Assembly: GCA_015680685.1 (NCBI GenBank) | Contig: MNCI01037820.1 | Span: 539,252 to 603,251 of the forward strand | DNA from: Gnetum montanum | Lineage: Eukaryota > Streptophyta > Gnetopsida > Gnetales > Gnetaceae | DNA length: 64,000 bases | Reading direction: 5' to 3' | Shown: positions 35,598 to 47,330 of the stretch, in pieces | Position numbering within the stretch: the stretch's first letter is position 1 | Layout: every line of letters begins with the position of its first letter | Notes under the pieces: generated by a model | Told to the model about the DNA's origin: nothing | Databases searched by the model: none | The model's input: only the letters and a program-made list of their open reading frames with translations | Made by a program: the position numbers and the translations under genes

Positions 35598-36291
35598 AAT
35601 TAGATTTAGACCCTTAGCTAGATTCTTGTAGTTTTGTCATTCCAGAGTTAGAATTATTTCTGTGTGCCCGCAGTAGGAGTCATAGAGTAAATAGATCTTT
35701 ATTCGAGCAATTTGTACCTAAGCACAATTTTGTGTACGACAATATAAAGATGAACTTTATGATCAACCTTGCAGCATACAGATGAAGCTAATTAGTAAAT
35801 AAGGATTGTTTATCACTTTCCTAGTTAATTAATATCTCTCTCAACCTTCAACCCCCTTAGTTAAAAACACTCAATATGACTACTTCGAGCATGCGTGTAG
35901 TGCTTGGTAACCTAGTAATGATTAGCATTTGGTAATCCTAGCAGCATTGCATTGGTTCAAGATGTGTACAACAAGTGGGAACGGATACTGGTGTTAGGAA
36001 CCTTTAGAACTTAGTTAATGAATAGTTAATATAAGTTAGCCACTTAGTTCTCTCTCCCTCTTCTTTATTAGCAAAAGACATAAAAATTACAAAAGCTATA
36101 AAAATCATATACCTCAAGCTTACCTAACCATACAACTGTGACAATACAAGTAAGTTTGGGAAGACAGTGATTAATTAACCCTGAATGTTCCATTAAGGTG
36201 CATAAGCACTTAGACCTTGGAGTTCAATCAGATCATGTATGAAATGCTCGTATTTGTATGGTTGAGTGTAGGGGTACCTCGCCACTCATCA
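35598..36291 (+). mobile_element. 5' LTR of A5 (visible part)
   Basis: It aligns with 42409-43089 of the 3' LTR and ends GCCACTCATCA. The missing first ~115 bp fall in the gap. Confidence 0.88.
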
Positions 36292-36292
36292 T

Positions 36293-36310
36293 TGGCATTG
36301 TTGCCAGGGA
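36293..36310 (+). other. Primer-binding site of A5
   Basis: TGGCATTGTTGCCAGGGA, 14 of 18 positions of the tRNA-Asp PBS. Confidence 0.75.
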
Positions 36311-37540
36311 TGGGTATTCGCAGCGGGATCAACTACACCATCTTGTGGATGCACTTAGGCATGAAACATGAAGAACCCTTGGGACGTATGCCCAAGGAAG
36401 GTTATCGAAGCTTAGGTCTCATTAAATTCATAGACTGCTAGAGAAAGTTGCCAAAGAAGAAGGTTAGCTACAAAAGAAAGAAAGTGTAGAAGAATAGAAC
36501 TGAGATCCTTCCCTCCGAAAAAAGGAAGTGAGATTTTGTGACTAGGACGAAGAGTCATCACTCGAAGAGATGGTGAATAGGAAAATTTTTCCTCTCCAAA
36601 ATTTAACATCAGAAGTATCAAAAAAGGTAGACCAAATGTGGGATTCCCTAGATGGTAGGTTTAAAATTGTTCTTAAAATTGTAGAGGAGTTTGAGGAGTG
36701 AGGTAGTGACCATGACAAAAAGAAAAAGAGAGAAGTGGAAAATGCACGTAACAAGGGTAAGGCTAAAATGGCCATCACAGAAGAGGTTGTGGATTTAGAC
36801 ATGGACAATGATAGTGGATGTGAGATATGCCAATACGACCATCCTAAGGGATGTTGCCCAGTGATCTCACATCTACAAGAGTCTAGGGTGTACGCACTCA
36901 ATCCATGACTAAATAAATGGAAAGCACCCCGACAGTTACCTTATCCCCAAGGTAACCCAATGTAATTCTACCAACCTTCAACATATTATCCAAGAGGAAC
37001 TCCACCACAACCCATTGAGCAACATCAATAGTAGTAATACCCACAGTCATGGGGGATGCCACCACCAAGGCAACAATACCCCTACCGGCAACCTAACCCA
37101 TATGGCTACTACGTGCATCATCCAATCTCTCCACATGACTCTGTTAGTCACGTTACACCACAACATCACTACCAAGCCCATGAGTATTATAAAACTCCTT
37201 CTCCTAGGGAAGATAACCCACAAATATACCACCCTTCAAATCCATTTGCAACTCTCACACCAATAGCTCCATTACCATCCACTCCAACAATGCAAGGGGA
37301 ACTCCCTACTCAACCATAGCAACGCAATGCCACAAAGGCTATAAATCCTCAACCCACTATTGGTTCTGATAACCGTATGAAAAAAAGATCTTTCTTTAGA
37401 ACCAATAGCCCAACCAAGCCCTTACAACCACAAGCGGTTGAACCTCGGAATGCCTCCCCATCAAATAGAGCTTCAAAGCTCCCTTTGAACCAAACACCAA
37501 GCTCAATGCATACGGTTATGTTAACACATGTCGTTATCGA
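36311..37540 (+). pseudogene. gag of A5, N-terminally deleted
   Basis: The PBS is followed at once by sequence equivalent to the middle of the A4 gag (GYSQRDQL region, 36316 versus 27357). About 1.4 kb of leader and capsid N-terminus is therefore deleted. The charged segment, zinc knuckle CEICQYDHPKGCC (about 36820-36858) and Pro/Tyr/His-rich tail (YYVHHPISPHDSVSH and onward) are kept in the A4 order. It leads into the protease with the conserved NxPSSMHTVML segment near 37500. Confidence 0.8.
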
Positions 37541-38570
37541 CTAGATCAAGGTTGGCCACCTTCTCAGGAAATTCTCTAATCCTGGAAGCCTTCTAATCTA
37601 TCTCCAAATCGTTGGGAATGAGCCATGCAAAGCTCTTCTAGATTCAGGTTCTAGAGTCAACTTAATATCACAAGAAATGTACGAAGCCTGGAACCTGCCT
37701 CCATTAAAGAAGAGCAAGACTCGCCTAGAGCTGGCTAAACAGTCCATCACTATTCCCTTGGGACTAGTGAAGGACATCATCACCACTGTGTGTGGGTGAT
37801 CGTACCCAACTGATTTCCTACTGATACAAGTAAATAATGGTAAAGAGGACATCCCAATAATAATGGAAAGGGCATGGCTAAGTACTATAGATGCATGCCT
37901 AGGAATCCGCAATCTTTCCCTGGAAATATCTAAGGATCACTTTTCGTTGCCATTTGTTGACCAAGTCTTAGACACCATAGTAGGGAATCACTATTACAAT
38001 TTTCTGGATGGCTATAGTGGATACAACCAAATACAAATAGCCCCAGAAGACCAAGCCAAGACAATGTTCACCAGTCCTTGGGGAATTTTTGCATATAAAC
38101 AAATGTTATTTGGCTTGTGTGATGCTCCTACCATGTTCCAATGCCTAGTTTTAAGCATATTCCAACAACAGATAGGGAATGGAGTGGAAGTCTTTATCGA
38201 CAACTTCACCTATAGAACAAGTTTTGATCAAGCCTTGGACCGATTAGAGCAAGTGCTGAAAGGATGCATAGAAACCAATTTAAAGCTCAACCGGTAGAAA
38301 AGCCATTTAATGGTCCAAGAAGGCATAGTACTTGGGCATAAGGTTTCACATGCAGGAATAGAGGTAGACCCAAATAAAATTAGGGTTATCCAAGGAATCA
38401 CCCGTCAACCGAAAACTGTCAAAGACATTCAGTCATTCCTTGGACACACTAGTTACTATAAGAGATTCATTGAGAACTTCTCCAAGATTTTCAAACCGTT
38501 GGTAGAGCTAACAAAGAAGGACGTACCCTTTGAGTGTACCAGGGAATGTGAACGAGCATTCAAACCCTAA
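37541..38570 (+). pseudogene. Protease fused by deletion to reverse transcriptase (A5)
   Basis: The protease part has CKALLDSGSRVNLIS (about 37627-37671) and ends LSTIDACLGIRNLSLEISK. The next residues are DHFSLPFVDQVLDTIVGNHY, already inside RT. The RT N-terminal block (the YPISDS...VPKKGG region, preserved in A6 at about 55100-55211) is missing. RT continues DGYSGYNQIQIAPEDQ, MLFGLCDAPTMFQ and VEVFIDNFT. The second Asp of the catalytic pair is Asn (codon 38202-38204, GAC to AAC). The connection and tether (VLGHKVSHAGIEVDPNKI, FLGHTSYYKRFIENFS) follow after a stop at 38296. Confidence 0.85.
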
Positions 38571-38982
38571 AATGAAAGCTAGTAGAAGCTCCCATTCTGC
38601 AAGCTCTTGACTCATCCAAACCATTCCAAATCATGAGTGACGCATCCAATTATTCCTTAGGATCCATAGTTACATAGTTAGATGACCAAAATCACCCTTA
38701 CTACATCCACTGTGCAAGTAGAAGTATTGTCAGTGCACAACTTAACTACACAACTACAGAGAAAGAATTAATGGTTGTAGTGTTTGCACTAGATAAGTTT
38801 AAGCACTATGTGTTAGGTTACAAAGTTTTCATCCACATAGATCATAGTGCAATCTGGTTCCTCATGAACAAGCCAACGGTTAGCCTCGTATTATATGATG
38901 GCTAGTAATTCTACAGGAGTTTGATCTAACAATGATCGATCAGAAAGGCACCAAGAACGGAGTTGCAGATCATTTATCTTAG
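38571..38982 (+). pseudogene. RNase H of A5
   Basis: It reads across stops and a frame change: DASNYSLGSIV, YTTTEKELMVVVFALDKF, then HYVLGYKVFIHIDHSAIWFL. This is the standard Ty3/gypsy RNase H, with the Glu of TEKE and the DH motif kept. It removes the RNA strand during reverse transcription in intact elements. Confidence 0.8.
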
Positions 38983-40340
38983 TTGCGCTGGGGCAGTAAA
39001 GAGGATGAATATGTAATGTCTGATCATTTTCCTGATGAAGCCCTCTTTGCTAGTGTAGTGAATAACCAACTACCCATGGAGATGAATTGGTATAGTACCA
39101 TTCTCACCTATCTCCTTACTCAACAAACACCACAGGAGTTGGACCTTAGGAAGAAACAACAGTTTCTTCACAAAGCCAAGTACTTCATGGAGATCAATGG
39201 AAAAATTTACACAGTGTGTCCTAATGGCTTGGTTCGATGGTGTGTGCCTGAGGTAGACCAACTGATAGTTCTCCAAGATGCTCATGAGGGTCCTGGTGGG
39301 GATCACTATGCAGGGAGACGAATGGCTATTAAGATCTTGCATGTAGGATATTACTGGCCAACAGTATTTCAAAATGCCCATCAATTTGTCTGATCTTGTG
39401 AGCGCTGTTAACGTGATGGAGGAATGACCGCTAAAATGGAGGGTCCATAACAATGGAGTCAACCATTATAACCCTTCAACATCTAGCGAATAGACTTTAT
39501 GAGGCCCATTACACTAATGTCCAATGGAAAAGCTTACATTGTAGTTGTCATAGACTATCTAACAAAATGGGCTGAAGCAGCTATTGTTAAAGACTACACA
39601 TCATCTACAGCTACACGATTTGTGCAACAATAAATCATAAATAGGTTTGGTATGCCACATGCACTTATCTCGGATAATGGAACACACTTCACAAGTGCAA
39701 CTTTTCGAAAGTTAATGCAACGCTTAAGGGTTGAACATAAATTGACTACACCTTATCACCCCCAAGCTAATGGACAAGCTAAGGTCACCAACAGGGAGAT
39801 CACTAAAATATTAACTAGGAAAATTAGCAAGTATAGGCAAGATTGGAGCACTAAATTGAATGATGCACTTTGGGCATACCGCTCCACCTAGAAACTCCCT
39901 ATAGGCTACTCTCCCTATGAGTTAGTGTACAGAAAGCTTCCAACACTTCCGATTTAAATTGAACTCTATACACTATCAATGACTTGTGACCTCCACCTCT
40001 ATCTTGATCTAGCACAAAAACAAAGGTTGGCAACTTTAAACATGCTAGACAAAAATCGATTAGCTACCCTGTCATCAAATGAGTTGCACAAGGCATATAA
40101 CAAGCAACGTCATGACTTGAAGATTTGAAAGGTTAAGTATCAACTAGGAGATAAGGTTCTCTACTAGAACCCCACACATGTGCCACAATGCACAAAATTT
40201 CAAACACTGTGGAAGGACATTACATTATTCATGCAACCTTTCCTTTAGGGGCCATGACCATATACAAACCTGAGAGCCCTGATAAGAGATTGTTAGTCAA
40301 TGTGCAATAGACCAAACCCTTCCATGAATTTAGAACAATT
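38983..40340 (+). pseudogene. Integrase of A5
   Basis: The zinc-binding domain is at about 39270-39405 (DAHEGPGGDH ... GYYWPT ... SCERC). The catalytic core has Asp in IDFMRP (about 39490) and Asp in ISDNGTHF (39673-39675). After exactly 35 residues a Lys stands where the catalytic Glu belongs (NGQAKVTN, codon 39781-39783, GAG to AAG). The C-terminal part includes YSPYELVYRKLP and a decayed LGDKVLY (GPY-like) segment near 40150. Five or more stops. Confidence 0.88.
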
Positions 40341-42060
40341 AGTGAACATAATACCTCTGAGAAGGGATGACCCTGCTCACTATTTCGAATCTCCTCCTTC
40401 CAACTCAATCATGGGGGAGATGGCCACCTCTGCTAACCATTTAAGGCCCTTAATTCTTTTTTAAGTTTTTGTTTTACACATTTTTGTTTTACATATTTCT
40501 TTAATTTTTCTTATTTTCATTTTGCAAAATTGTTTATACTTTCTCATTTCTTTGTGTCACTATTTGTTTTTTGTTTCTTTTCTATTGTTTTATTTTGTTT
40601 TATTGCTAATGTCTGGTTTTTACCTTTGAGTTATAATGTTGATACTAAGGTATGGTTATTTTGATATAACAGGAAATGAGTCCACGTCATCCATGCATCC
40701 ATGAATTTCTATGGTCTCTCTTGGCTTGGAACTATACAATCCCCTTCTCTAATAATAAAACTATTAACGAATTGGTGACTGGGAATTTCTCAAACTAAGG
40801 AAGGACTCAAGGACTGAAAAGGGTGTGACTTCAAAGGGATTTCATGCATTTGTGCTAGCTATTCTCTTGGGTGCTTGGATGTTTTCTTCTTGAGTTTTCC
40901 TTACCATTCTGACATTGCTCCATTATTGGGAAGCTGAGCCAATAAAAATAAGTCTTTGCATGGTGTGGTTATCACACAAAAAAAAACAAAAACAAAAAAA
41001 ATAGTGAGAATTCAAAGCACACCCCTTAGACAAAATAATCATCTGGGCTACAAGCACTGGTTATAGAACTAAACAAACATGTTCCCTCTAAGTCCCTTTC
41101 TTACTTCCTACTTCTCCCTTTCTCGTTTTCCTCGGAATGGTGGTGACTCTTTGGTGGAAGCATTCTTGTTACTTCAAGTGGATGGATTGGCCCAGTGTAT
41201 TAATGAAAAGTCACTGGATGAGGATTGTTTGAGGCTGGATTTGGAATGAGATCTACTCAGTCACATTAACCATAAATACACAAGGGGCTGTACACTGCCT
41301 TATTCTTGGGACTCCATTCCATTCTATTCTTTCCATCATTCTTTCTCCATTTCCCACTTCATTGCCAATTGTATCAATAGTCTATATTTTGGTTGATGCA
41401 TTGTTTTCTCTTTGGTCAAATCTTGTGGTTAACACTTTAACTCTTGCTTCCAAACGACATTTCCAGAGCCTATGAACTCTTTGAATGTGGATTTGTCAGG
41501 GCATGAGCCTACTTTGGGGAGGATCCACTGGCATTCCTATTTGGTGCATCAGTTAACTTCTTTCCCTTAAACATTTCCACAATCAACATTTATTTTGTTC
41601 ATTCCCATCTTTGACATCCATTTTATTGGTGTTTTCATTGTTTCTTTTTCTCCATATTTCCTATTCCTTATCTTTTTCCATTCTATTGCTACCAGAGGAT
41701 TTCTCTTAGTCATGGGGGCCCTGGTCCAATTTTTTCAATTTTTCCTAACCCCTACACCTTGGGTAGTCACCAGTGTTATATCTCTATAATCCATATTGGC
41801 CATATGACAACTCAACCAATGGACCTTACACCGAGGCAAGATATCAACTGTATTTTGATTTACTTATCCTTGCTCATATGTGACTATGTTGTGTGTGGAG
41901 ATGGCAATCATACAACAATGGACTGGACCTGGAGGAAATAGTCAAGATCGACTAGTGCTAGAACAATTATGCAAGGAACAAGATTGATGGCATGACTATG
42001 GATTGACAACGAAAGGCATAATCTTGGCATCGACAGCAACACGTCTTCTCCTTTTCTCTA

Positions 42061-42091
<31 letters not shown>

Positions 42092-42293
42092 AGCTACCAA
42101 ATAAGGCTGGATGTCAATTGTGTATAATGTTCACTCTTGTAGTCATGAACACTAATGTTGCCATGTATTGTAATGTTGATCTGTTCACATATCATCCCAT
42201 TCACCATTAGTTGTCATTCAAGTCAATAATCCCATACCTTCCCAATATTTTTTAAGAAACTCAAGGACGAGTTTTCATTCAGTCATGGGGGTA
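40341..42293 (+). mobile_element. A5 3' non-coding region and polypurine tract
   Basis: Homologous to 15374-17400 in A3 and 51250-52620 in A6. TCATGGGGG motifs occur at about 40410, 41710 and at the LTR (42283-42293). A (TC)n tract lies at about 42055-42092. No protein family was recognised and the small ORFs are not conserved with A3. Confidence 0.75.
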
Positions 42294-43089
42294 TGATGAA
42301 CCATGATATCGCATACACAATATCGTATACGCGATATCACAGCCACCACGCGATATCACATCCTACCTCATCTTCTATAAATAAGAGGTGACACCCTTGG
42401 TTCAAGAGAGTTAGATTTAGACCCTTAAATAGATTCTTGCATTTTTCATTCTAGATTTAGAATTATTTCTGTGTGCCCATAGTAGGAGTCATAGAGTGAA
42501 CAAATATTTATTCGAGCAATTTGTACCTGAGCACAATCTTGTGTACAGCAATAAAGATGAACTTTATGATAAACCTTGCAACATACAGATTAAGCTAATT
42601 AGTAATTAATGATTATTTAATGCTTTCCTAGTTAATTAATATCTCTCTCAACCTTCAACCCCCTTAGTTAAATACACTCAGTACAAGCTCTTTAAGCATG
42701 TGTGTAGCACTTGGTAACCCAGTAATGATTAGCATTTGGTAATCCCAGCAGCGTTGCACTAGTTTAGGATGTGTACAGCAAGTGGGAATGGATACTGGTG
42801 TTAGGCACATTTAGAACTTAGTTAATGAATAGTTAATGTAAGTTAGCCACTTAGTTCTTTCTCCGTCTCCTTTATTAGTAGAAGACATAAAAAGTACAAA
42901 AGCTATAAAAATCATATACCTCAAGGTTACTTAATCATACAACTGTGACAATACAAGTAAGTTTTGAAAGACAATAATTAATTAACCCTGAGTGTTCCAT
43001 TAAGGTGCATAAGCACTTAGTTCGACCAGATCATGCATTAAACGCTTGTATTCGTATGGTTGAGTGTACGGGTACCTCGCCACTCATCA
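42294..43089 (+). mobile_element. 3' LTR of A5
   Basis: 796 bp, TGATGAACCATG to GCCACTCATCA. Its U3 shows the palindrome block most clearly in this subfamily: GATATCGCATACACAATATC, then GTATACGCGATATCAC, then CACGCGATATCAC. TATAAATA follows at 42376 and a TGTACAGCAATAAAG polyadenylation-like signal further on. Confidence 0.92.
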
Positions 43090-44559
43090 CTTTTCTAATT
43101 CTTCTTGGCCCTTTTTCCATTCTTCAAGCTATTAAAAATTTCAAGGAATACCCAACTTTATCTCTGTTAGTTTTCTCAAGTCCTTTGAAGCCAAGTAGTT
43201 GTTAGAATTTTTATTTTTTAAAGTTATGTATCACATAAAGTTAGAAACCCAAGAAATATAGATGAAAATAGCATAAAAAAGTAAAGTAGAAGGAAATATC
43301 CCAAAAGAGAAAGAAAGGATTCATATAGCATTTATGTAGAACATGCCAACATTGACAAAGTTCTACCCCTTCTCAAGTTATAAATAGAGGCCAAGGACCT
43401 CTCTCATAACAAAATGGAGCATAGTATTTAAGTATAGAGCAATGAAGTAAGGATGTATCTCCTTAAGCTTTTCTTCCTTCTTTTATGCTTCATTTTACAT
43501 TCATTTGAGAAGATATTTTAGTTTATTCATTCAAGCTCCATGAAGAGCATCATTCTTGCATTTTTACAATAATTATTTCACCAAAATCTAAACTCTCCCA
43601 TGACAAGCCTTAGTTGTTGAAGCCCTCACAATATCCCTCATGCTCTCATAGAATTCTCTCATTCTCATGGCCAAAGCTCTCACAATTCACACGATCAAAT
43701 CGTTAACATTCTCTTAAGAATTTATTTAATTTGAAAGAGCTCATTCATCCCAAGGATGCTACATTTTAGTCTCTCATGGTTCATTCATTTGTATTTAATT
43801 TGGCCATGTTTGCTTCCTTATTTTTCATACATTAGCTATATTAATATTATAATAGTGTGTGTTTGTAGAAACATTTATGCACATGTGTTAGCTTGAAAGC
43901 CACTCTAAATTTAATGTTTATGTAATGCATGTCAATTTTTTTCCTTTAATATGTTAGCTGAATACATATGAAGTTTCTTATGAACAATATAAGTGAGATA
44001 AAAGGTTTTTCGCATGTTATTTAGGATTGTATTTATTATAAAGAAGAGGTAGTCATCAATAACCAATTTTTCATATAAATTTCTTATGTTTCTTAAGCTC
44101 AATGTCAAGCTCAAGCCATATTTATTCTTAAGGAAATATTTCTCTACATGTGTAAGCACTTCTCATGTCAAATTAAGCCCCAATTATGATCTAGTTTTAT
44201 GTCAAACCATGTCAATTTTATGTCTCATAGAAATATTATTTTATATATGTTAAAGGAAGAGTTTATTTTGATGTTTAATTATATGGAAGTGCCCTTCCAA
44301 TAACTACAGAAAAAGCCTATAAGGTCCTAGAATATTTCTAACTACTTTAGGTACACATGCATGTCCACTTGGTTACCCAATTCTTATGTTAACCTTTCCT
44401 TTCATGGAGAAGTTTATTTGCCTCCTTAAATCCATTTTATGTGGCTCATATTTCTGTTCATTGCATGAATCCTTACTCACGTATATAGATCTCAGCTCCA
44501 CACACTATTTTCAAGTTGAGTCCATCATTAAATTCATCAAATCCTCTAGAAATTTATAA
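43090..44559 (+). other. No gene; one LTR-like promoter motif
   Basis: The A5 insertion site flank. TTATAAATAGAGG at 43378-43390 has the look of an LTR or gene core promoter, but no LTR boundaries or downstream ORF could be tied to it. The remainder is AT-rich with no recognised feature. Confidence 0.4.
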
Positions 44560-45990
44560 CTAGAAAGCTTTTTATCCAATTCTTGGGCATTTCTCCATCC
44601 TTCAAAATTTTGTTAAATAATTATGTCAACAAAGAAACTCCTATATCTCCCAATGCTTTCCAAGCTTTTATAGAAATGTTATCTAATCCAACAACTTTCC
44701 CATTTTTCATATGTGATAATGCTATCTTTACCTTAGAGAAGGAAACTTCATTACCCAAACCAAAATTTGATTCTTCTTCTTGGAGGTCTTCTCTTGAAAA
44801 TTCTTCATTTAATAATTCTTAAAAATAAATTTTCCAACGATTCAATATTTTATTATCTTTCACTAAACTTCTTTCATTTGCTTCCTTAATGCATTTGACA
44901 TTATCAATGTTATTACACTTTTTATTTCTAATTTTTTCCAATTTATAAATATATTTTTCTCCTTCCTTTGTTCCTAATTTCTCATAAAAGTTATCTAAGT
45001 CCTTATGTTTGACTTTAGCTATCATTACCATTTCATCCTTCTTTGCCTTTTTGTATATTAGCCTATTTTCTTGGCTACCACTTTGCTTCCATTCCTTGAA
45101 GCATTTTTTTCTTATTTTGGATAGCATGTTCCACTTCATTACTTCATCATCATGTTTCCCTTGAGATATATCTTTTACCTTATGTTTAAACCAAAATGTT
45201 ATTTTCAATTTTTTGAATGCAACTATCCATTTGCCCCAAATTAAATTTTTAAAGCAATCCCAATTCTAGGTTCCTTTACAAAGTAGTTGTTCTCTGAATA
45301 AGATGATGTTATCTTCTTTCAAATTCCACAATTTTATGCATTTAGTCCCTATTCTGATGTAACATTGAAAGCTTTGTACAGCTAAATCCATGACCATTAG
45401 TCAATGCTGAGTTGCAAGGTACTTTCCAAGTACCTTGTAGTCCTTACACATGCTACAATCTCTTTTTGCAACAAGAAATAATCAATTTTTGTTTTATCCA
45501 TACCAATGTTGTATCTAATTAAATTTTTTATCCTCTTCTTGAAATAAGTATTTGTGATTGCAAGGTCATCGAAACATGCAAATTATAATAGTGAATCTTC
45601 CATATCATTACGCTTTCCAAATCCTTATCCTCCATGAATTCTATCCTATTGAATTTTCATAGATCCAACATGATCATTAAAATCCCCTCCAATGAAGATG
45701 CTTTCTTGTTGGGGAATTTCTTGAAGCATCTGATCCATGGAATCCTACTTAATCGAATTTTCTAGACCAATTTTTGAAGCATATATGTTGATGATGTTAA
45801 TGATCTTATTTCCAAACATAAGTTTGATGCCAATAATTCGATTACCCTGGTGATATACTTGCACTACTTTATCTTTGATAGATTGATCAATGATGATGCC
45901 CACTCCATATTGGTTATTTTCTTTTTCTAAATAGAATAGTTTATAACCTTGTCCTAAATCTTTAGCTTTCTTCCTTTTCCATATTGTTTC
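44560..45990 (-). pseudogene. LINE N2: endonuclease to RT start
   Basis: The minus strand reads, in order, the AP endonuclease (about 45985-45360): NNQYGVGIIIDQSIKDKVVQ, IINIINIYASKIGLE, IFIGGDFNDHVG and KTKIDYFLLQKE. This includes the GGDFN catalytic signature. Next is the linker, open at 45208-44819 (KHDDEVMKWNMLSKIRKKCF). Last is the RT N-terminus at 44820-44560 (MKNGKVVGLDNISIKAWKAL). It breaks off before the FxDD box. It is closely related to N1, which kept the RT half. The GGDFN box and IDY segment are intact, but the frame has several stops. Confidence 0.85.
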
Positions 45991-46009
45991 TTAAACTAAG
46001 AAAAATAAA

Positions 46010-46470
46010 AAGTAATTCTAAAAAATAGGTAATTCTTACCTTATGCATTATCTATAATCCTTGTTCATAACTTCATCGTATGGCTCATAAGCTTGATACC
46101 TCTATAGTTCTCAAAGTTTTGGATGTCTCCCTTGTTTTTGTATATGGCTATTATAGTGCTTCTACTCTAATCATCTACATTTTTCCATCCCCTTAAATAT
46201 TGTTCAAAAAATTTGCTAACCAAGAAATCCATATATTTTCATAAATTTTCATACCTCTATAGAAATATCACTGGGTTCCATTTCTTTTCCACTGTTTATC
46301 TTCATAAATATTTTCTTTACTTCATATGAAAATATACAATATGTTAACATTTGATTCCATGTCTTCAACTTCATCTCTAGAAAATTCTTCATTAAGTAGC
46401 TCCTAAAAATATATCTTTCATCACTTCAAATTAGCAACAATCAACACATTGTTATTTAAAATCCTTAGGT
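46010..46470 (-). pseudogene. LINE N3: RT N-terminal fragment
   Basis: The minus strand reads VKKIFMKINSGKEMEPSDIS, STIIAIYKNKGDIQNFENYR and GIKLMSHTMKL, with stops. This is the conserved LINE RT block (P...KSxxxPIYKNKGDxxxCxNYRGIxLxxHxMK). Its sequence differs from N2, so it is another LINE family. N2 5' sequence begins right after it on the same strand, suggesting that N2 was inserted into or next to N3. Confidence 0.75.
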
Positions 46471-46679
46471 ACTCAATGTTGGTGATAAAATCCCAAAATC
46501 AAATACATCTTTCACTCTTAAACTTATAATATCTAATGGATATCTCTTGCATATAATAAGATACTATACCCCTAAAACATTTTAATCTATTTTTAGACCC
46601 AATCAACAATCTATTTATTCATTCTTGATAAGGGAAAAAGCTTCATTGGTGCTTTAGAAGTATTGTTTCCTTAAATCAT

Positions 46680-47330
46680 GTGTAAGTTGTTGAGCTTGGT
46701 TAGGGTGCAATGCAAAGGAATGACATTTAACCAAGTCCCTAATAGGAAAGCTATTGGAATAATAATTAATCTTAAAACAAAATTTAAATACATTCATCTT
46801 CTTCCATCTATGTTTGGTGTCCCCTTCCAATGCTCAACATCATTAATCCTCTATAGTTTTTTTTCCTACTCCTTAATTTGCCTCCACCTATCTTCTTATT
46901 TATGCCTCCTTAACATCTCCTCATGCCCCTTCTTTTTCTACTCTTTTTGCCCCCTCTGCTCATGTAGGATCTTTTATTGGAGCTCTTCATTCAACACCTC
47001 CCTCTTAATCCTCTACCAATTATCTACTTGATATTTCACTTGCATTTTGACATATTCTATGGTAATTGCAACCTCTTATAGAATCCAATCTGCAATTGTA
47101 AGCTATATAACCATTATCTTTTCATTAGTGACTTTTTGGATGCCTTTCATTCTATTCTTTTAATTATCTTTAAGTCTTTTCATAATTTCCTGTGTAGTCT
47201 CTTGTATTCCTTCTTTTAGCATAAATTTGAATTGCTACTCTAGTCAATCTTAAACAACTATCTTTGTATCTATGTTAATAAACTTCTTAGAGGTGGTTGA
47301 TGTCAAGGTTGCAAACCATTGTGTGAACAT
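46680..47330 (-). pseudogene. Coiled-coil C-terminal part of X copy X4
   Basis: The minus strand at about 47220-46860 reads QETTQEIMKRLKDN, RMKGIQKVTNEKIMVI, TIEYVKMQVKYQVDNW and HEQRGQKE with stops at Gln and Trp codons. It is a charged coiled coil without known domains. Orientation and distance fit the X N-terminal block at 50.2 kb, with LINE and SINE-like insertions between. Confidence 0.5.

Larger units (their letters stand above)
35483..43089 (+). mobile_element. Family A element A5, with pol (most complete copy)
   Basis: 5' LTR (start hidden in the gap) to 36291, PBS, truncated gag, protease, RT, RNase H, integrase, 3' region, PPT and 3' LTR (42294-43089). The base after the 3' LTR begins CTTTT. 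The bases before the inferred 5' LTR are CTT followed by two N, compatible with a CTTTT TSD. The element is dead: gag lacks its N-terminal half, protease and RT are joined by a deletion, and catalytic residues are changed. It is the only family A copy here besides A6 with RT and integrase. Confidence 0.85.

Noticed and set aside
46678-47031. Plus-strand 117-codon hydrophobic ORF
   Set aside because: Same shadow effect opposite the X4 coiled coil.
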